Shown: positions 48,539-62,061, counted from the first letter of the stretch. The stretch is 64,000 bases of DNA from Ophthalmolycus amberensis (GCA_024529925.1 JAFEUB010001797.1:372001-436000), one strand, 5' to 3'. Made by a program: numbers and translations. The notes: generated by a model not told the origin, from the sequence alone.

Positions 48539-51500
48539 CTACAGACCCTTCAGAGACGAGACCTTCTTCTTCCGAGCAGCCAGCATCTCGTAGAACGGGT
48601 CTTTGCTGATGGCGGCTCTGCAGGTGGTGGAGGAAGGAGGAGGGTTAGATAAGGAGACTTCACACCGATCACCTGTAGGAGAGGGTTTAAAAAGTGGCTC
48701 ACTTGATGCTGTTGATCCACTCGTCCTTCTCCTCGGCGGTCGGGGCGGAGATTCTGTAAAAAGTGTGATTTCCCTCGACGACGCGGCCGTCTGCCTCCGT
48801 CTTGCAGGCTTTGATCACCTGATCTCTGTGGTCCGAGATGAAGAGCTCGAAGCAGTTCTGTGAGGGAAGCACAACAAGCAAGAAGCGTCAGGAGATTTAC
48901 AGGAAACTCATTAAAATATTTATATTTAAACAATTCTTGGTGAAATGCTGCTTGGTTAACACTGGCCATGTTTTAAAGAGGGAAACAAATAATTAAAGAA
49001 CTAATGGATATCCAACCACAATAGGTGCACGATACATAGAGTATCGGCATTTAATGGGGGATAGAGGCGACATATTAAAGACATCAACAATTTACTGCTT
49101 AATTTGAACTTTTTGTTTATAGTCACACTATTTTTTGCATCTTTGCATTCAGTCTTATATTCATCAAGAGCTGCCATTTCCATCCCTCTTTTCTCACATA
49201 AGAAAAATAAATTGTACAATTACATGTCAGAATGTGTCAGAAAGAGGAGAGAATAAAGAGTTTACCGGTTTCTTGGAGTCATCGACTTCTCTGATATTCA
49301 GATTTTCCAGTGGAATAATTCCTCTGGGTTCTTTGTCCTTGAAAACAGCAGAGAGACACAATACATCCAAGTACTGACTTGAGGCAACATGCATTATTTA
49401 TCGGATACCTCTGCTCTGTTATTACTTACAGTGGTGTATTCAAAGTAGTAGAGGCAGTTATCTGTGAGAATAAACCAGCGTCTCTTCCAGGTCTTCACCC
49501 GTCCACCTGAGGAGAGACTACGGGTGAGCTACGACTTCAGTAAGGACACCAGACTTACGTGGTCGAGCACAAAGATGGACGTCATTTGACGAATCTGAAG
49601 CACAAATCAGCAGGTTACATACAGACGGAGGCTGCTGAGCGCAGAGGTTAAAACGTGGGTCAGGTGCCAGCAGATAGAGAAAGATGTGAAACTACTTCTG
49701 AACAGCACACAGCCCGGGAATGATCAAGTTGTGATGTGAGGGCGAGAGCACACACGGCCAGTGTGGGGGGGGGCAGTTCAGAAGCAAAGCAGTGCATTAA
49801 AGCTCAGAGTTTAGGGGTACATACCTCCTGGAGTCACAACCCATGAAACACAAACAAACAAGAACAACGTCAACAAAATAATTGAACAAAACTTCAACAC
49901 CAGTTTCTCCTCATGTTGAAGGTGCTGTTACAAACATAGTCCACTAGAGGGCCGTCCAGCTCACAGTGACTGACACACCAGGACCAATGCTGGAGGAGTT
50001 AAAAATGAACTAAAACACAAATGCAACACTTGTTTTTGCTCCCATTCTGTTAACGGACATTAATTCTCTCAAATTTTGGTCACAAATCTGGTTAAATCCG
50101 TGTGAGTGAGCGCGTGAGACAGGTGGACGGGTTCTCTTGGCAAAGAAGCAGCGCTCACTCACACCGATTTAAACACATCCGTGTACAGCAGGGGTGTCAA
50201 ACATACGGCCCGCGGGCCGGATCCGGCCCGCCACGTCATTTTATGTGGCCCGTGAATCCGCCAGCAAAAAAAAACAATTTTTTTTATTATTATTTTTTTA
50301 CAAAAATTAAAAGTTAAGATGTGAAAATAAAAATATCCCCATGGTTGAAATTATGAGATGAGCCATTTGCGCCGCCGGTCTCGCCGGGGGCTATTTGTGT
50401 TCATTCGCACTGGACGCGCAGGAGAGGGGGCGTGGCTTATCGCCCTGAAAGCTGTTCAACTGTCCGCCATTAACCATGGAAAAAATAACCTCTATTTCTG
50501 CTTAGTAGGTGTTGTGGAAGTCACAGATATCCCGGGAAACTAAACTAAATATGTTAGGAGTAGTTACATTTACACTGTCTTACATTTACAACCGGCCCTT
50601 TGAGGGCGACCGTGATGCTGATGTGGCCCCAGAGTGAAAATGAGTTTGACACCCCTGGTGTACAGTATTTAAGTAAAAAACACCATTTATGTGCATAGAT
50701 GAAAATCTTCAATCTTTAAATTCACCTCCTGAAACACAGGGGCGGTAATCAAGGTGTTGCCTTTATATTTCTGTTCAGCGACTGTCACACCACTTGGATG
50801 CACGCACCGAGTTTCAGCAGCCATCCCTCTCTGTCGGGGTTGAAGAAGGTGTGCGTGAGGTCATTCCCGTCGTCCTCGGGGATCTTAAAGGGTTCGTTCT
50901 TGATGCTGTCGTACAGGTTCTACACAGACAGAGTACATTTACTCAAGTACTTGTTCTTTCCTTGAGTATTTTTCATTTCATGTGCTACTTTGTACATCTA
51001 CTCCACTACATTTCAGGGGCAGATATTGTACTTTTCACTCCACTTCATGTATTATTTACAGCTTTACTTACTTTGCAATTTCAGATTATGAATACTAAAT
51101 ATAATCAGTTACTAATGATGATGTTTTGATGTGTTAAGTCTCTCAGCAGTACCAGTACCCGGCCTTCACACTTTTAGTACATTAAGTTTATTTTAATGCT
51201 GATACTTTGGTGTTATTTAAATACAGTTCTTTAATAAAGATACTTTTTCATGCGACATTTGTCGTGTTAAATTGTTTTTTAACATATAATTTACCAGAAG
51301 TAGACTTAAAATCATAGTGCGACATGAACAATTCCTCAAAGCAAATCAAACCGCTGTGTTTCTGTGGTAGAACTTTTGTGTGTGTAACGACAATAAGCGT
51401 ATCTCACTCTGAGTAGCTCCTCCGGGAGGTCTCCCCCGTCGTTGATGCCTCTGTTCATCGCGGTGAACCTCTGAACGGAGGGTTTGTCCTTCACGTTGGG

Positions 51501-51897
51501 GTTGTGTAGACTGGTGTTCAACATGATCACAGCGAACGACAACACGTAACAGGTATCTGTAGAAGAAGACAGAGTGAGTGAGTGTACTCTTTCAGGGCTC
51601 GACCACTAAACCTTTAATAATTGTATGATTCTCAGAACTATTAGCTGATTTCAATCATTTCGATTGTTGACACGATAGACTCCCCCTCTTCTGAACACAC
51701 CTGTGCTCTGAAACACTCCGGGGTTACAGCGACAGTACCGCAGGGCGAACGCCTCCATCATGCGGTCGATCTTCTGAGCCTCACCGGGCAGCCGGAAGCT
51801 CCACAGGAACTGCCTGAGAGCCTGAACCAGGTTCAGGTCAGAAAACTCGTGCAACACCAGGAAGGCGTGCAGAACCTCGATGTTGAAGTCATCTCTG

Positions 51898-51933
<36 letters not shown>

Positions 51934-53608
51934 AATGGGTCGTCTGGGTCCGTTATCATTAATCAGAAGACATTTTGAACACGTCTCCTCTGGACTCCGA
52001 CGTATCAAAATGTCTGCTCTGAGAAATGACCAGTTGGAGAGAGCGGCATTAGTCTCGCTCACCTCTCCCCTAAGTAGTCGCCGATAGCGGTCTTATTGAG
52101 CCCTTCGCCCTTGTTGAGAAACTGGGCGATGTCATCGCTGGTGTTTTTCAGCAGGGAGCTGTCAATCAAGAAGCGAATCCCCTGAAAATCAGAAACAACT
52201 CTGAACTGAACATCATTCACTAAAATGACAAACACACCGGATATTAACTTCTTCAGATCCGAATAACAAATAAAAACAATCCCCGACATTAACGGACAAG
52301 AAAATAATGGTTAGTTGCAGCTCAACACTTATGTGTTACATGAAGAAGGAAGCGCCTCGTTTGTTCTCACCTTCTTGGGGTCCATGTTGAACTTCTTTCG
52401 GCCCATGGCCATCTGTTTGTTCCTCTGCATGCTTTTCCTGAAACCAATTAAAAAGAACAGAAACATAGTTCATGGCTTTATCAGGACAAACATTCAGTAG
52501 TTTCAGCTTCTCACATGTGAGGCTTTGTTGCTTTTCATCATAGCAAACTGAATATCTTTGAGTGAGGATGTTTATTCTCTACCTCGGGGGCACTTTTTCT
52601 AAAGCCCTCGTCAGCTGAAGAAGGGGAAGCTTTCAATACGGTTGAAAGCTTCCAGAATAGTCGGGTAAGTGGACCTTGTGTTTGGAATATTTCCGACTGA
52701 ATATCTTTTGGTTCTGAACTGTCGGTCAGACAAAATAAGCAATTTGAAGACTTCACATTGGGCTCTGGGGAAAAGAGATTTTCCTATTTTCTAACATTTT
52801 ACGGCGTTAAACTATCATTAGGCAAAGTTTTCGACAGAAGACTTAATAATGTAAACAATCCTTAGTTGCAGCCTTAAAACAGTGGACTGTGATATGAGTG
52901 TAAAGCAGATTTTTCTGTCTTTCCACTCAAACAAAGGCCGAGTGGACCACAGCTGCCCACGCACAAAGAGAGAATGGTTGAGAGATACTTTACCTCTCTT
53001 CAGTCAGACCCAGGCTTTCAATCTCATTGGTCACGTCTGCTATCTCATCCTTCAGCCTCTGACAGCACAGACAGAGAGAGAGAGAGAGATGAATGAGATG
53101 AATGAGACAGCAGACACAACGATACATGTGATGTGTGTGTGTGATGTTTCACATTAACCTCTGGAGGTACTTTTCTTTTGTCTGTTCCGGCTACACATCC
53201 AGACACTTCTTACAGAAGAGATGACCCAGAAAGACTAAAAGTACAGACATGATGCACTCTCTCACAGATCGCCCTCTGCAGAAAACCCTCTCTGGGATCT
53301 GCAGCACCTGTTCTGGGGTCAGAGTGTTTCCGTCTCCCAGCTCCTCCTCTCCCCTGTGTTGACCCAGATTCATCAGTTCGGCCTACCCACTACCCCCCCC
53401 CCCCCCACCCAGGCTGCTTGAGTGTCACACTGGTGGGGAGGCGGGAATATGCCGGATCAAAGACTTAGTGGAGCTGCTGCTCCGGAGAGCTCAGAGGTTA
53501 CGGGAAGAAAGCAACAGATGGAGAAACACTGAATATCATGAATTGAGATAATTATAGAAAAAGAGAGAAAAGCAGATGAGGCTCAGATTAGAGCTACAAG
53601 CATCTCCA

Positions 53609-53640
<32 letters not shown>

Positions 53641-53885
53641 GCGTGATGTAATGCGTGTGAAAACCAGGCGAACAAGGTAAATAAGTTCACTCGTCTGGAT
53701 TCCTACATGTGCGTTTCTATGGTTACAGCATCCTCCGTCTCCATTACTGGAATATTTCACGGCTCATTACCGCCCCCTCCCCCCCCCCCCTAGGGCAACA
53801 CAAGGCGGGGCTTAGAGGAGAGAACGAGAGTCGACCTCTGTAATAAACTCCATCAATCTAGTTGCACAGTGTTGCTGCCCTAAGG

Positions 53886-53929
<44 letters not shown>

Positions 53930-56900
53930 GTCTTTGTGTGTGTTTTAGACGCTCACCTTGCTGACTGAAGACCAGTGATGAGGTTTTTATAGAATTTTAC
54001 CGAATGTGAATCCTGTTCTAAATCCTTTATTGAATCTTTTTGTTTGGGAGGGAATGAAGACATCTGGTACTTAAAAATATAACAGATGTTTATCTTATAT
54101 CTTTATGTCCCTCACTGTGCAGCTGCATAAGTAAAAACACAGAGATAAAATACTAATTATACTCTGAATTAACTGCGCTAGTACTGACATGATCAGTAAA
54201 CCAATTGATTAGATGAAACTTAGCCAGCAACAATTTAAATAAAAACGTTGTCTGTAAGTCGTGTATCAAGCAAACACGCATCATATTTTCTTGGCTATTA
54301 ATTACTTATTAAAATAGTTCACGTTTGATTTTCCTGTATTGTCAAACTGTCTCAGCTGTAATGAAAATATATCGACAGATATTTATGATGATTCAATCCA
54401 ACACTTGGAGAAGGAGACTTGGACAAAGGGTCACATGCTTATGAGATGCTGGCTGGGTGAAAGGTAATTATCGGTTCTTTCATTCAGCTAACTACAACTA
54501 GCTAATTCCCCCCTAATCTGGAAAAACACATTTGCCAGATAAAGAGCTGACACAGACAATCCCGCTAATTTATTTAAGGTTGAAAAGGGACTGAGGCAGC
54601 GGGTCAAACTGTCCCTCCAGGCAGAGCGCTGGAACACACACACACACACACACACACACTGAACTATGCAACGGTCAGACAAAGAAATAAAAATGATTTA
54701 CAACTTTTCAAGTACGCCTTAAAAAAAATGTATTGAAACTTTTAACTGAGGTCGATACGAGACTTCAGACAAATCAGTCGGATATCTTCCAAAATGAGTG
54801 TTTTTGGAACTAAATCCCCTGTTCCTGTCCTTCAATCCTTTAAAGAACTGTTAAAGAGAAAGAGATCTTCAACAGTCCAGACAGCCGCAGGGTTTCACAG
54901 ACGGGACAAAAACAAACTCTCCTTTCACGGCCGGCCTGTTGAGAAAGCATTTTGTCCAAGCGGTGCAGAAAACAGAAACACGGCCACGAACCTGGAACTC
55001 CAGATGAGGGTTGAACACACTGAATAAATAAATGAAAGGTGTAGAGGGAGTGGAGAGTGTGTTATTACTTGTATGTCCTGCAGCAGCTCTTGTTTTCTGC
55101 AGCGGATGCTTTCCAGCTCCTGTCTCTCCTCTGGACTGAGGTCATCGGGCACTGAGGAGAGACAGACAGGTAGCACTCAAATACAACCATCACACACACA
55201 CACACACACACGAGGCTAGATGTACTGTACACACACACCAGAATGTAGCCTGGTTCAGGCTGTTTAGCAAACATATACTAAACAGAAGAAGCATGGTTTG
55301 AAAAGGCTAAATTAGACTTGACATCTTACTGTACTTGTTAAGCTCAAATGTCCATGCCGCCTCATATTTAATACACACCCTTAACTGTGCATGAACAAGT
55401 GTGTACTCTGATAGAGCAGAAGTTCCTGAGCATGAGATCTGCAAAGGAACGATAAGGTGAACGTGGCTCTGTTAGTCACCGACTGGTGGCTTTTCTGAAG
55501 AAGAAAAAAAGGAAAGAAGAAGATGACATTCCAGCAGTAAAAGAGGGAATGCAGCACGTGGAGTTATTGGGCTGATCGGCGTATTGCATGTTTCACACAT
55601 CACACCTCTGCCCTGTCAACTTTAACTGATGTTCTGAATTTACGGAGTAACAAGGAGCCGCAGAGGACATGTCGAGTTATTGGCCTTCAATGTCTAACCA
55701 TTAAAAACATAACTGCAAGAAACTTTAACATGTTTTTTACAACTTCACAAACAGAAGTCTGTTTAATGATAGGGACATTTGAGGCACTTAATTATCGCAT
55801 TTTGGCACTTTAAGATGCACGTTGGACAAAATAAATCCTGACTCAAGGTCAACTTATTAGGTTTCTACAGAGCTTTCAACCACATGTCACAGTCTTCTTC
55901 AGCAGACGGAGTAGACAGGGTATTCTTGTGCTGGGCATCAATAAAGGCTTATCTTATCTCATTTCTTGATTCATCAATTAATAATCATTTGGTCTATAAA
56001 ATGTAATAAAATAGGCTAAGTTGACAAAATGTTTGTTTTTCCACCGAAGAAAACCCAAAAGTTTATCCAAGGTTTAACTGATCATATAAACTGTTGCAGA
56101 TAAATAACAATAAACGAGTAAATTAATCGACCACAAGTTTCAGTTGTACAGTACAAATGTAGAAATGATTCATATCGTTCAAACTCCATGTCAGGACAGA
56201 CACCTCTCACTGTAAAGGCAAATTAAGTCGGCCTAAAGTCCGAGGTGGCGTGACAGGCGCCACAGGCTCGGATAGTGATATTATTTACATACTGGACACA
56301 CACAGACAGTGACGCACTCGCTCATCACGTACACATAACCCACAGCTCTCTTATTATAACCCGGAGGACGAGAATAACGCAGCATTGTGAGCGGAGAGAG
56401 GCAGTGAAACTGACATTCACACTCACTTCCTCTCTATGGCTTTGAATTTAGAGAGAGGAAATAAGACTAACGAAACTCTGTCGTGTCATTCATCCTCCTC
56501 TCAAGCAAACAAACACACACACACACACACACACTCCGACGTAAATAACAACATGTGTCTTCCACCAGCTGCTCTGCATAGTCTGGAGGTCAGCGAGTGT
56601 CCGTTTGTGTTGGCTAGTAATGGGACACCTTGAAGTAGCAATGCTGCTGACGACCAGCTGCTATGGACAACATATTCAGCACTAAAGCCAACTCTCTTTC
56701 CTTCTTCTTCCACTCTATTGTTTGTTAAGTTATGCAACACATCACATCCTCTGAAGACACAATGACGTGAAAAACAACTCAAACCACACGTATGTTCCGT
56801 TTCTTGAGACTTTCTGAGGAAGACGTGACAACACACACGCACGCACGCACAAACTCATTCAGATTTCTTGAAAGTAGCTCTGATGCAGAAGTCATGATGA

Positions 56901-58698
56901 CGCACTGAACACCTACACATTTGTGTCATAATCCTGAGGTTCATACCAGAGAAAGCGTCTATCTGCTGCTGAGTAGCTTCACCACAGGTCTCAATGGTCC
57001 CAGTAGAAAAAGATTCACTATTCACAGTACAAAACAGCCTGTGGACACTGTACACAGCCTGCAGTCCAATCTGGTATTTTCAAAAATAATCCAGTCCTGC
57101 CCGAGCCCTCCAATGATCCCAATCCCAATCCTGGTCCTCTAGTCCAGGCTCCCTGCTTCTTAATCCTCAGAGCCTCATTCCAGCAGAGGGGAAAGGAGGA
57201 GAGCAGGCCGGCAGCTAAATGAAGATGAGGACAAGTGTGTGTGTGAGGGGAAAACCCTTGAACTCCCATCTCTCTCTCCCCACCTCCCTCTGTCCATCTT
57301 GACTCCTCCCTCCTTCACTCAGTATCAAACAACAGTCTCCCCCACGTGGACACTGGTGTCCCAGAGAGAGAGAAGGTAGAGCGCCACAGAGGGTGCACAC
57401 ATCTGGACACCAGCAACAACCAAAATGCAAGAAATAACAAATCACTAAACAAGAGCTCTCTGTTCTGGTAGAATTAAATATGTCATTCTCTTCTGCTTGT
57501 CACATGTGGTTGCTCATAGAAAACATCACACAACACCAACAACAACAACATCTCCCTCATTTGTTGGTCTCATTATTTCATCCACAGGACTGCAGCTGAC
57601 CCAGGACCCGAGGCAATGATCGGCCTCTTGCAGTTCACACGGCCAAAAATGTCCATTTCAATGTTCACAAGGCGATAATTGTGCTTTTCAACGTTCCCTG
57701 GCCCCGAGGATAACAAGCTCAACAAAGTGCCATAATCCCGTGGTTGTGGTAAACTCCCCTGGTGACTGATTTTGCATTCACACAGCCGTAAGGCTCCAAA
57801 GTCCAGTAAGGATGCAGAAACAAATCCAAGCAGACGGGGAGAACAAACTGTGCCTTGAAAAAAAAACATCCTTGTAAGTGACAGTTATGAAAACTTGAGC
57901 TGGTCTCTCAGGGTGGTAAAGTATCTGTCAGGTGAGGAAAAATCTAAATGGACTACTGGTATTATAATGCTTCAAAATAAGGTACCAGTTACTTTTTTAA
58001 GTGGAAACCCGTGTAGAAAAGCTTCCTGTGCTGGTGGAAGTTCTGATATTTCCCCCTTGACGACAGCTACCTTACTGGAACAGTTTCTGGTATTGGAAGT
58101 CCATTTTTCAAGCTTTTTCATCTTAATTTAAATGACATTTGGTGATCTGTTTGGACAGGTTTCCCTCGCCATAAAGCACATCCTGTAAGAGTGGCTCAAG
58201 TTACCAGAAGGAAACACTAGTGTAGCTGTGAGGAAACTGATTTATAATCAAAGTTATGTTCCTTTTTACAGTCTCTCCACAAACCGCCAGTGTCCATCAC
58301 TTTGGTCACAAGTTGTGGGCAAAACGAGCAGAGAAGAGCCTGTAGCCCAACTGATTTCCACCCGATAAATGGGTGCATTGATTGTATTTATAGACACATG
58401 AACTATATAAAGTGCTGCACAATAAGCACAACCTCCCATGAGCTCTGGCCTCAATCGAGAGTAATAATAATGGATCCCTTGTGCCAGTTTATAAAGAGCA
58501 TTAACAGTCAGATGAGGAAACTAAATGGCAAAACATATTAGTGTTAAACTAGCAGGTATATACACTTCAATTACACATAGCGTTAGATTAACGTTACATT
58601 AGCTAACGTAAATTGGCTAAACTGGTTAGCTTGTAGGTTAGCTAGTTTAAATTAACTAAAGCCAACTCACCAACTCCGTCTTCCGACTTTAAAACCAT
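48539..58698 (-). CDS. cyth1: Cytohesin, ARF guanine-nucleotide exchange factor
   Basis: Exchanges GDP for GTP on ARF1/ARF6 at PIP-rich membranes. Twelve coding exons, 5' to 3': 58698-58671, 55151-55069, 53058-52994, 52437-52371, 52181-52063, 51894-51701, 51556-51408, 50919-50808, 49506-49430, 49337-49266, 48857-48703, 48617-48539. They join to 399 aa. Order: MVLKSEDGVVPDDLSPEERQ, N-terminal coiled coil (about 14-60), Sec7 domain (about 62-250) with FRLPGEAQ and catalytic glutamic finger Glu159, PH domain (about 262-380) with GGRVKTWKRRWFIL, then polybasic ARKKKVSS. As built it is the diglycine (2G) form; a 3-nt exon at 49827-49825 would give 3G. Calling it cyth1 rather than another cytohesin rests on linkage to pgs1 and socs3. 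Confidence 0.93.
49825..49827 (-). CDS. cyth1: Candidate 3-nt microexon (GAG) of the cytohesin PH domain
   Basis: On the - strand the intron between exons 50919-50808 and 49506-49430 contains CTCCAG/GAG/GTATGTAC. Inserting GAG turns the junction codons from Leu-Gly-Gly-Arg to Leu-Gly-Gly-Gly-Arg. This is exactly the known 2G/3G splice variation of mammalian cytohesins, which changes affinity between PIP3 and PIP2. The polypyrimidine tract is weak, so inclusion is unproven. Confidence 0.6.
50189..50657. mobile_element. hAT (Charlie-like) non-autonomous element in cyth1 intron
   Basis: Inverted ends CAGGGGTGTCAAAC and GTTTGACACCCCTG. Perfect 8-bp target duplication GTGTACAG at 50181-50188 and 50658-50665. 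The interior (50380-50540) resembles the interior of the Harbinger-like element at 13200-13340 (GAGAGGGGGCGTGG and GTGTTGTGGAAGTC). Confidence 0.9.
50935..51290. repeat. ACTTTTACTT-type repeat in cyth1 intron
   Basis: Begins TTTACTCAAGTACTTGTTC and includes CTACTCCACTACATTTCAGG, the family hallmark. Adjoins the exon at 50919. Confidence 0.5.
51902..51931. repeat. (CA)n tract abutting a cyth1 splice acceptor
   Basis: On the - strand this is (TG)15 followed by CGTGCAG and the exon starting at 51894, so the repeat occupies the polypyrimidine-tract position. Confidence 0.9.
53059..55068 (-). other. cyth1 intron between exons 2 and 3
   Basis: Contains (GT)n tracts at 53613-53640 and 53888-53925, a CA tract near 54635, C runs near 53390 and 53783, and no recognised gene. 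Confidence 0.6.
55152..58670 (-). other. cyth1 intron 1
   Basis: 3.5 kb. No recognised coding exon or clear mobile element; short CA tracts near 55195 and 56515 only. Confidence 0.5.
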
Positions 58699-58900
58699 AT
58701 CTGTGATGTTGGTCGACGCTGGTGTGAAGAACAGCGCTAAATATTACACTTTACAGTAACTTTATAGCTCTAAATGTGTCTGTATTTCCCCAGTTACCGT
58801 TAGACTGGCAGTCAATGACAACTGTGGAGAGACAGCCGGTGTTGGGGCAGGGTGGCGTGGGCGGGGCTTCAACGGCAGCAGCCAATCAGAGAGCGGATAG
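58699..58900 (-). promoter_or_regulatory. Proximal promoter of cyth1 (downstream start)
   Basis: Just upstream of the MVLKSEDG exon, with a CCAAT box (CCAATCAG at 58882-58889) next to GC-box-like GGGCGGGGC at 58859-58867. No TATA box, as expected for a broadly expressed gene. Confidence 0.5.
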
Positions 58901-60364
58901 ACACAAACCGACATCTGTACACGTATTTATCCATCCATCCATCTGCCTGTCTATTTAAATGCGTTTGCATGCTTGAATCTGTGTTTGTCTATCTGTATAT
59001 GGGTGTAGCCGCATGCTCACAACAGCAGATTGAATGTATCGTTGCCTGAGGATAAGTAATGCTCCACTTTAATCCAGTTTCATTACTCCACCCTGTTCTG
59101 TACAAAGTAGTGAAAGGAATTCATTAGAAGCAGGAAGAGGAAACACGACTCAACAAGTAACAAAGAAAACAACTTCCCACCTGCTGAAGAAGACAGACAT
59201 ATTTATATTAATGAGTGTGAAGAGGGAAGAATTTGATATCAGACGATCGGTGGCTTGTGTGTGAGGGAAAGAGGAAGGGAGAGCAGAGGATGTAGGGAAG
59301 GATAGAGGAAAGGATTGCAGCTGTGCGCTTGAATCAGAGCTTTATTCAGAGTTTGGACACACCAAAAACAGGATATGCTGAGGACGGGCGGGGAAGAAGA
59401 ACTGCTGCATTTTAGTCTTTTAAAGGGTCAGCTCACCCAAATACAACAGACATGGTTTTTTATTTTGGTAAAAATAGTTGAACAGTTGACAGTGAGGTCT
59501 GTGGATTATCCAGAGTAACAGGGACGCTGTTCATGGAAAGAGAATTTGAGATGGAGACACAAATCTCACAAAATTTGGACGAAGTTAAACCCACACTGCA
59601 AGATGAGTGAGAAAATGATCCAACTCTTTAGTGATTATACATGTAAAGCATGTTTTAGGGGAAATCCATAAGATATGACACACTTGTTTATGTGTATGAT
59701 TGTATGGGGGGAAAGGAAAATTAATACATAAAATATGGAAAAAATGAATAAAAAAGACAAAATGAATGAAAGAATAAAAAGAGGAAAGTAGAGAAAGTAA
59801 GAGAGATGCTAAAATACAAGTATACTAATAATACTAATAAAATAACATAGACACAAAGGAAGATATAATACAACTTGTTGAGTAAATCTGTTTCACAGTT
59901 GAAGGGTTTGTGTGTGAACTCATCACGGTTGCAGAGGTCTTGAGACGTAACACAGAAATAATTAAGCAGAAAAAAATCACAATAAAAATAGAAGGGAAAG
60001 TCCAGAGAGCTCATAAAAGATATACAGCGTGTGGAAACAACCTGTGTGATCACCGGGGCTGCTTTCATTGAGTAAGAACGGCTTCTGAATGAACACATTG
60101 ACACAGAGAGAAAGCACCTCCACAGAGGGAGACCAGAGGGCAGCGATGGAGATTATGTCACTCGAGCACCCACTGGAGAGCAGGATCCTGGACCAGAGGC
60201 TGTGCGTCATGTTCTCAAATCAAGCCCACCATCACACACATGCACACACACACACACACACATGCACACACACACACACACACACGCACACACTCACAGT
60301 TTGTCTGACTCGTGTGTAGATGAACACAGAAATGTCAGAAACACAGCATGGCTCACACACACAC

Positions 60365-60401
<37 letters not shown>

Positions 60402-60475
60402 GTCTGACTCGTGTGTAGATGAACACAGAAATGTCAGAAACACAGCATGGCTCACACACACACACACACACACCT

Positions 60476-60506
<31 letters not shown>

Positions 60507-60798
60507 GAGTGCTCTGTGTCTTGATAACCTAACAGAAAATCACCAAGGCAACTGAACACTGATAGCACTTAGTGCCAGTCTTGCTCTGCATGTTTTGTTT
60601 CTTATAGGCTTTCAAGAGTCCCTCAAAAGCAACGTCTAACCAGAAAAGACGTGATAATATCAATAAAGGACTTTAAAACTGAGAAAATGAAAGAAAATTA
60701 TAAGATAATGCAATTTAGGGTTTACTTATCAAGGCACACAGTGCTCAGAGACAATAGGTAACATATTACTATTTTTTCAGTGTATTAAAAACACTCAC
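58901..60798. other. Region between the two possible cyth1 first exons
   Basis: No gene. A dispersed motif (AAAGGGTCAGCTCACCCAAA) near 59420, AT-rich sequence at 59700-59860, and a CA-rich minisatellite at 60235-60505. Confidence 0.5.
60235..60505. repeat. Minisatellite embedded in (CA)n
   Basis: A 57-bp block starting AGTTTGTCTGACTCGTGTG occurs at 60298-60354 and again at 60397-60453 (99-bp period), each followed by CA repeats. The two blocks are identical as read. Confidence 0.9.
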
Positions 60799-60886
60799 CT
60801 GTGGCTGCAGCAGGTGCCCCCGGTCGCACCGTAGGGCAGAGAAATGCCTGGAAGCTGGAGGCACACAGCTCACTCACAGTCCCCAT
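60799..60886 (-). CDS. cyth1: Candidate alternative first coding exon of cyth1
   Basis: On the - strand ATG at 60886 opens a 29-codon frame (MGTVSELCASSF... to ...GAPAAAT) that ends in a single G and a good donor, ACAG/GTGAGT. That phase matches exon 2 (55151), giving ...AAAT-V-PDDLSPEE. It would replace MVLKSEDGV with a longer, non-acidic N-terminus. The evidence is the open frame, donor and phase only. Confidence 0.5.
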
Positions 60887-61086
60887 CACGACCCGGTGTG
60901 TATTCAGGAGTTTGGAACAAAACAGCGTTGGAGGCTAACGGTATCCCCTCAGCATCTCTGGGCTTCACTCCCCTCTTAAGTCGGCATCATACTTGACTAA
61001 AAGGCTCCGGCCTCAATCAGGCGTCTTTTAGCGTTTTCCCTCCCGACCGCCACCAGACTCTGACAGACTGTGAGAAAAAACACACT

Positions 61087-61127
<41 letters not shown>

Positions 61128-61197
61128 CCTCCTCCCTCTTTCTCACACACTTGACCTCACTCCTGGATTCAGCCGCACACTCTCCACACTTCCACTA

Positions 61198-61240
<43 letters not shown>

Positions 61241-62023
61241 CATCAGCTCTATAACACATGTTATAATAGCCTACATTCTTAACATAAAAAGGACACATAC
61301 TGTGTATAGACAACACACCTGCTGCGGTGTCCCTTTGAACAATTGTTGATGTATTCTTGGAAGTGGTGACAAATGCACACTATCCTGCTGTTTCACACCC
61401 CCACACACACACTTCAGAGCTCAGACTAGTTTGGTCAGAGCTGAGCAAACACACATAGATGCATAAACATAAACCTTATGTTGCATTTCGGTGCTGGAAG
61501 ATATAACAGTTCCCTTTCTTTAAATTAAAGTAGCAATATTACAGTGTACAAATACTCCTTTAACATATTATATATATATAAAATTCCCAAACAAATTATA
61601 ACATGTTACTCTGTGTATAATAAAGTAACACAATAAAGGTATATGGCAGAAGTAACAGAACTGGTATATGCGATAAGAAAGGGCTGCAAAGGTCTAAAGT
61701 TGCCATTATTGTGTAGTGGAAGAAATACTTTTACTAACTTTTTACTTGCACTACATTTCCTATCGGCATCACTCCATTTATTTCTTCCACTCATTAAATC
61801 TATTTGAGTCTTTGATTATCTCATTTCTTCTCCTTTCTCTGTAGAGCTGACCTCTTTCTGTTGACCTCGCACTCCTGATAACCAGGAATATCTTCTCTGC
61901 TCAACTTTGATCATCTTGTGGCTTTACAAGATTCACGACTCAGTGTTTGTTAAGTTTTATTAACTTTATTATGAAGTTTATTTTAGTCATTTATCTTTTA
62001 TTTTACACACACGCACGCGCGCA

Positions 62024-62061
<38 letters not shown>

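Noticed and set aside
60202..60555. Thr/His repeat frame
   Set aside because: Product of CA repeats; the mirror frame on the other strand is a Cys/Val repeat of equal length.
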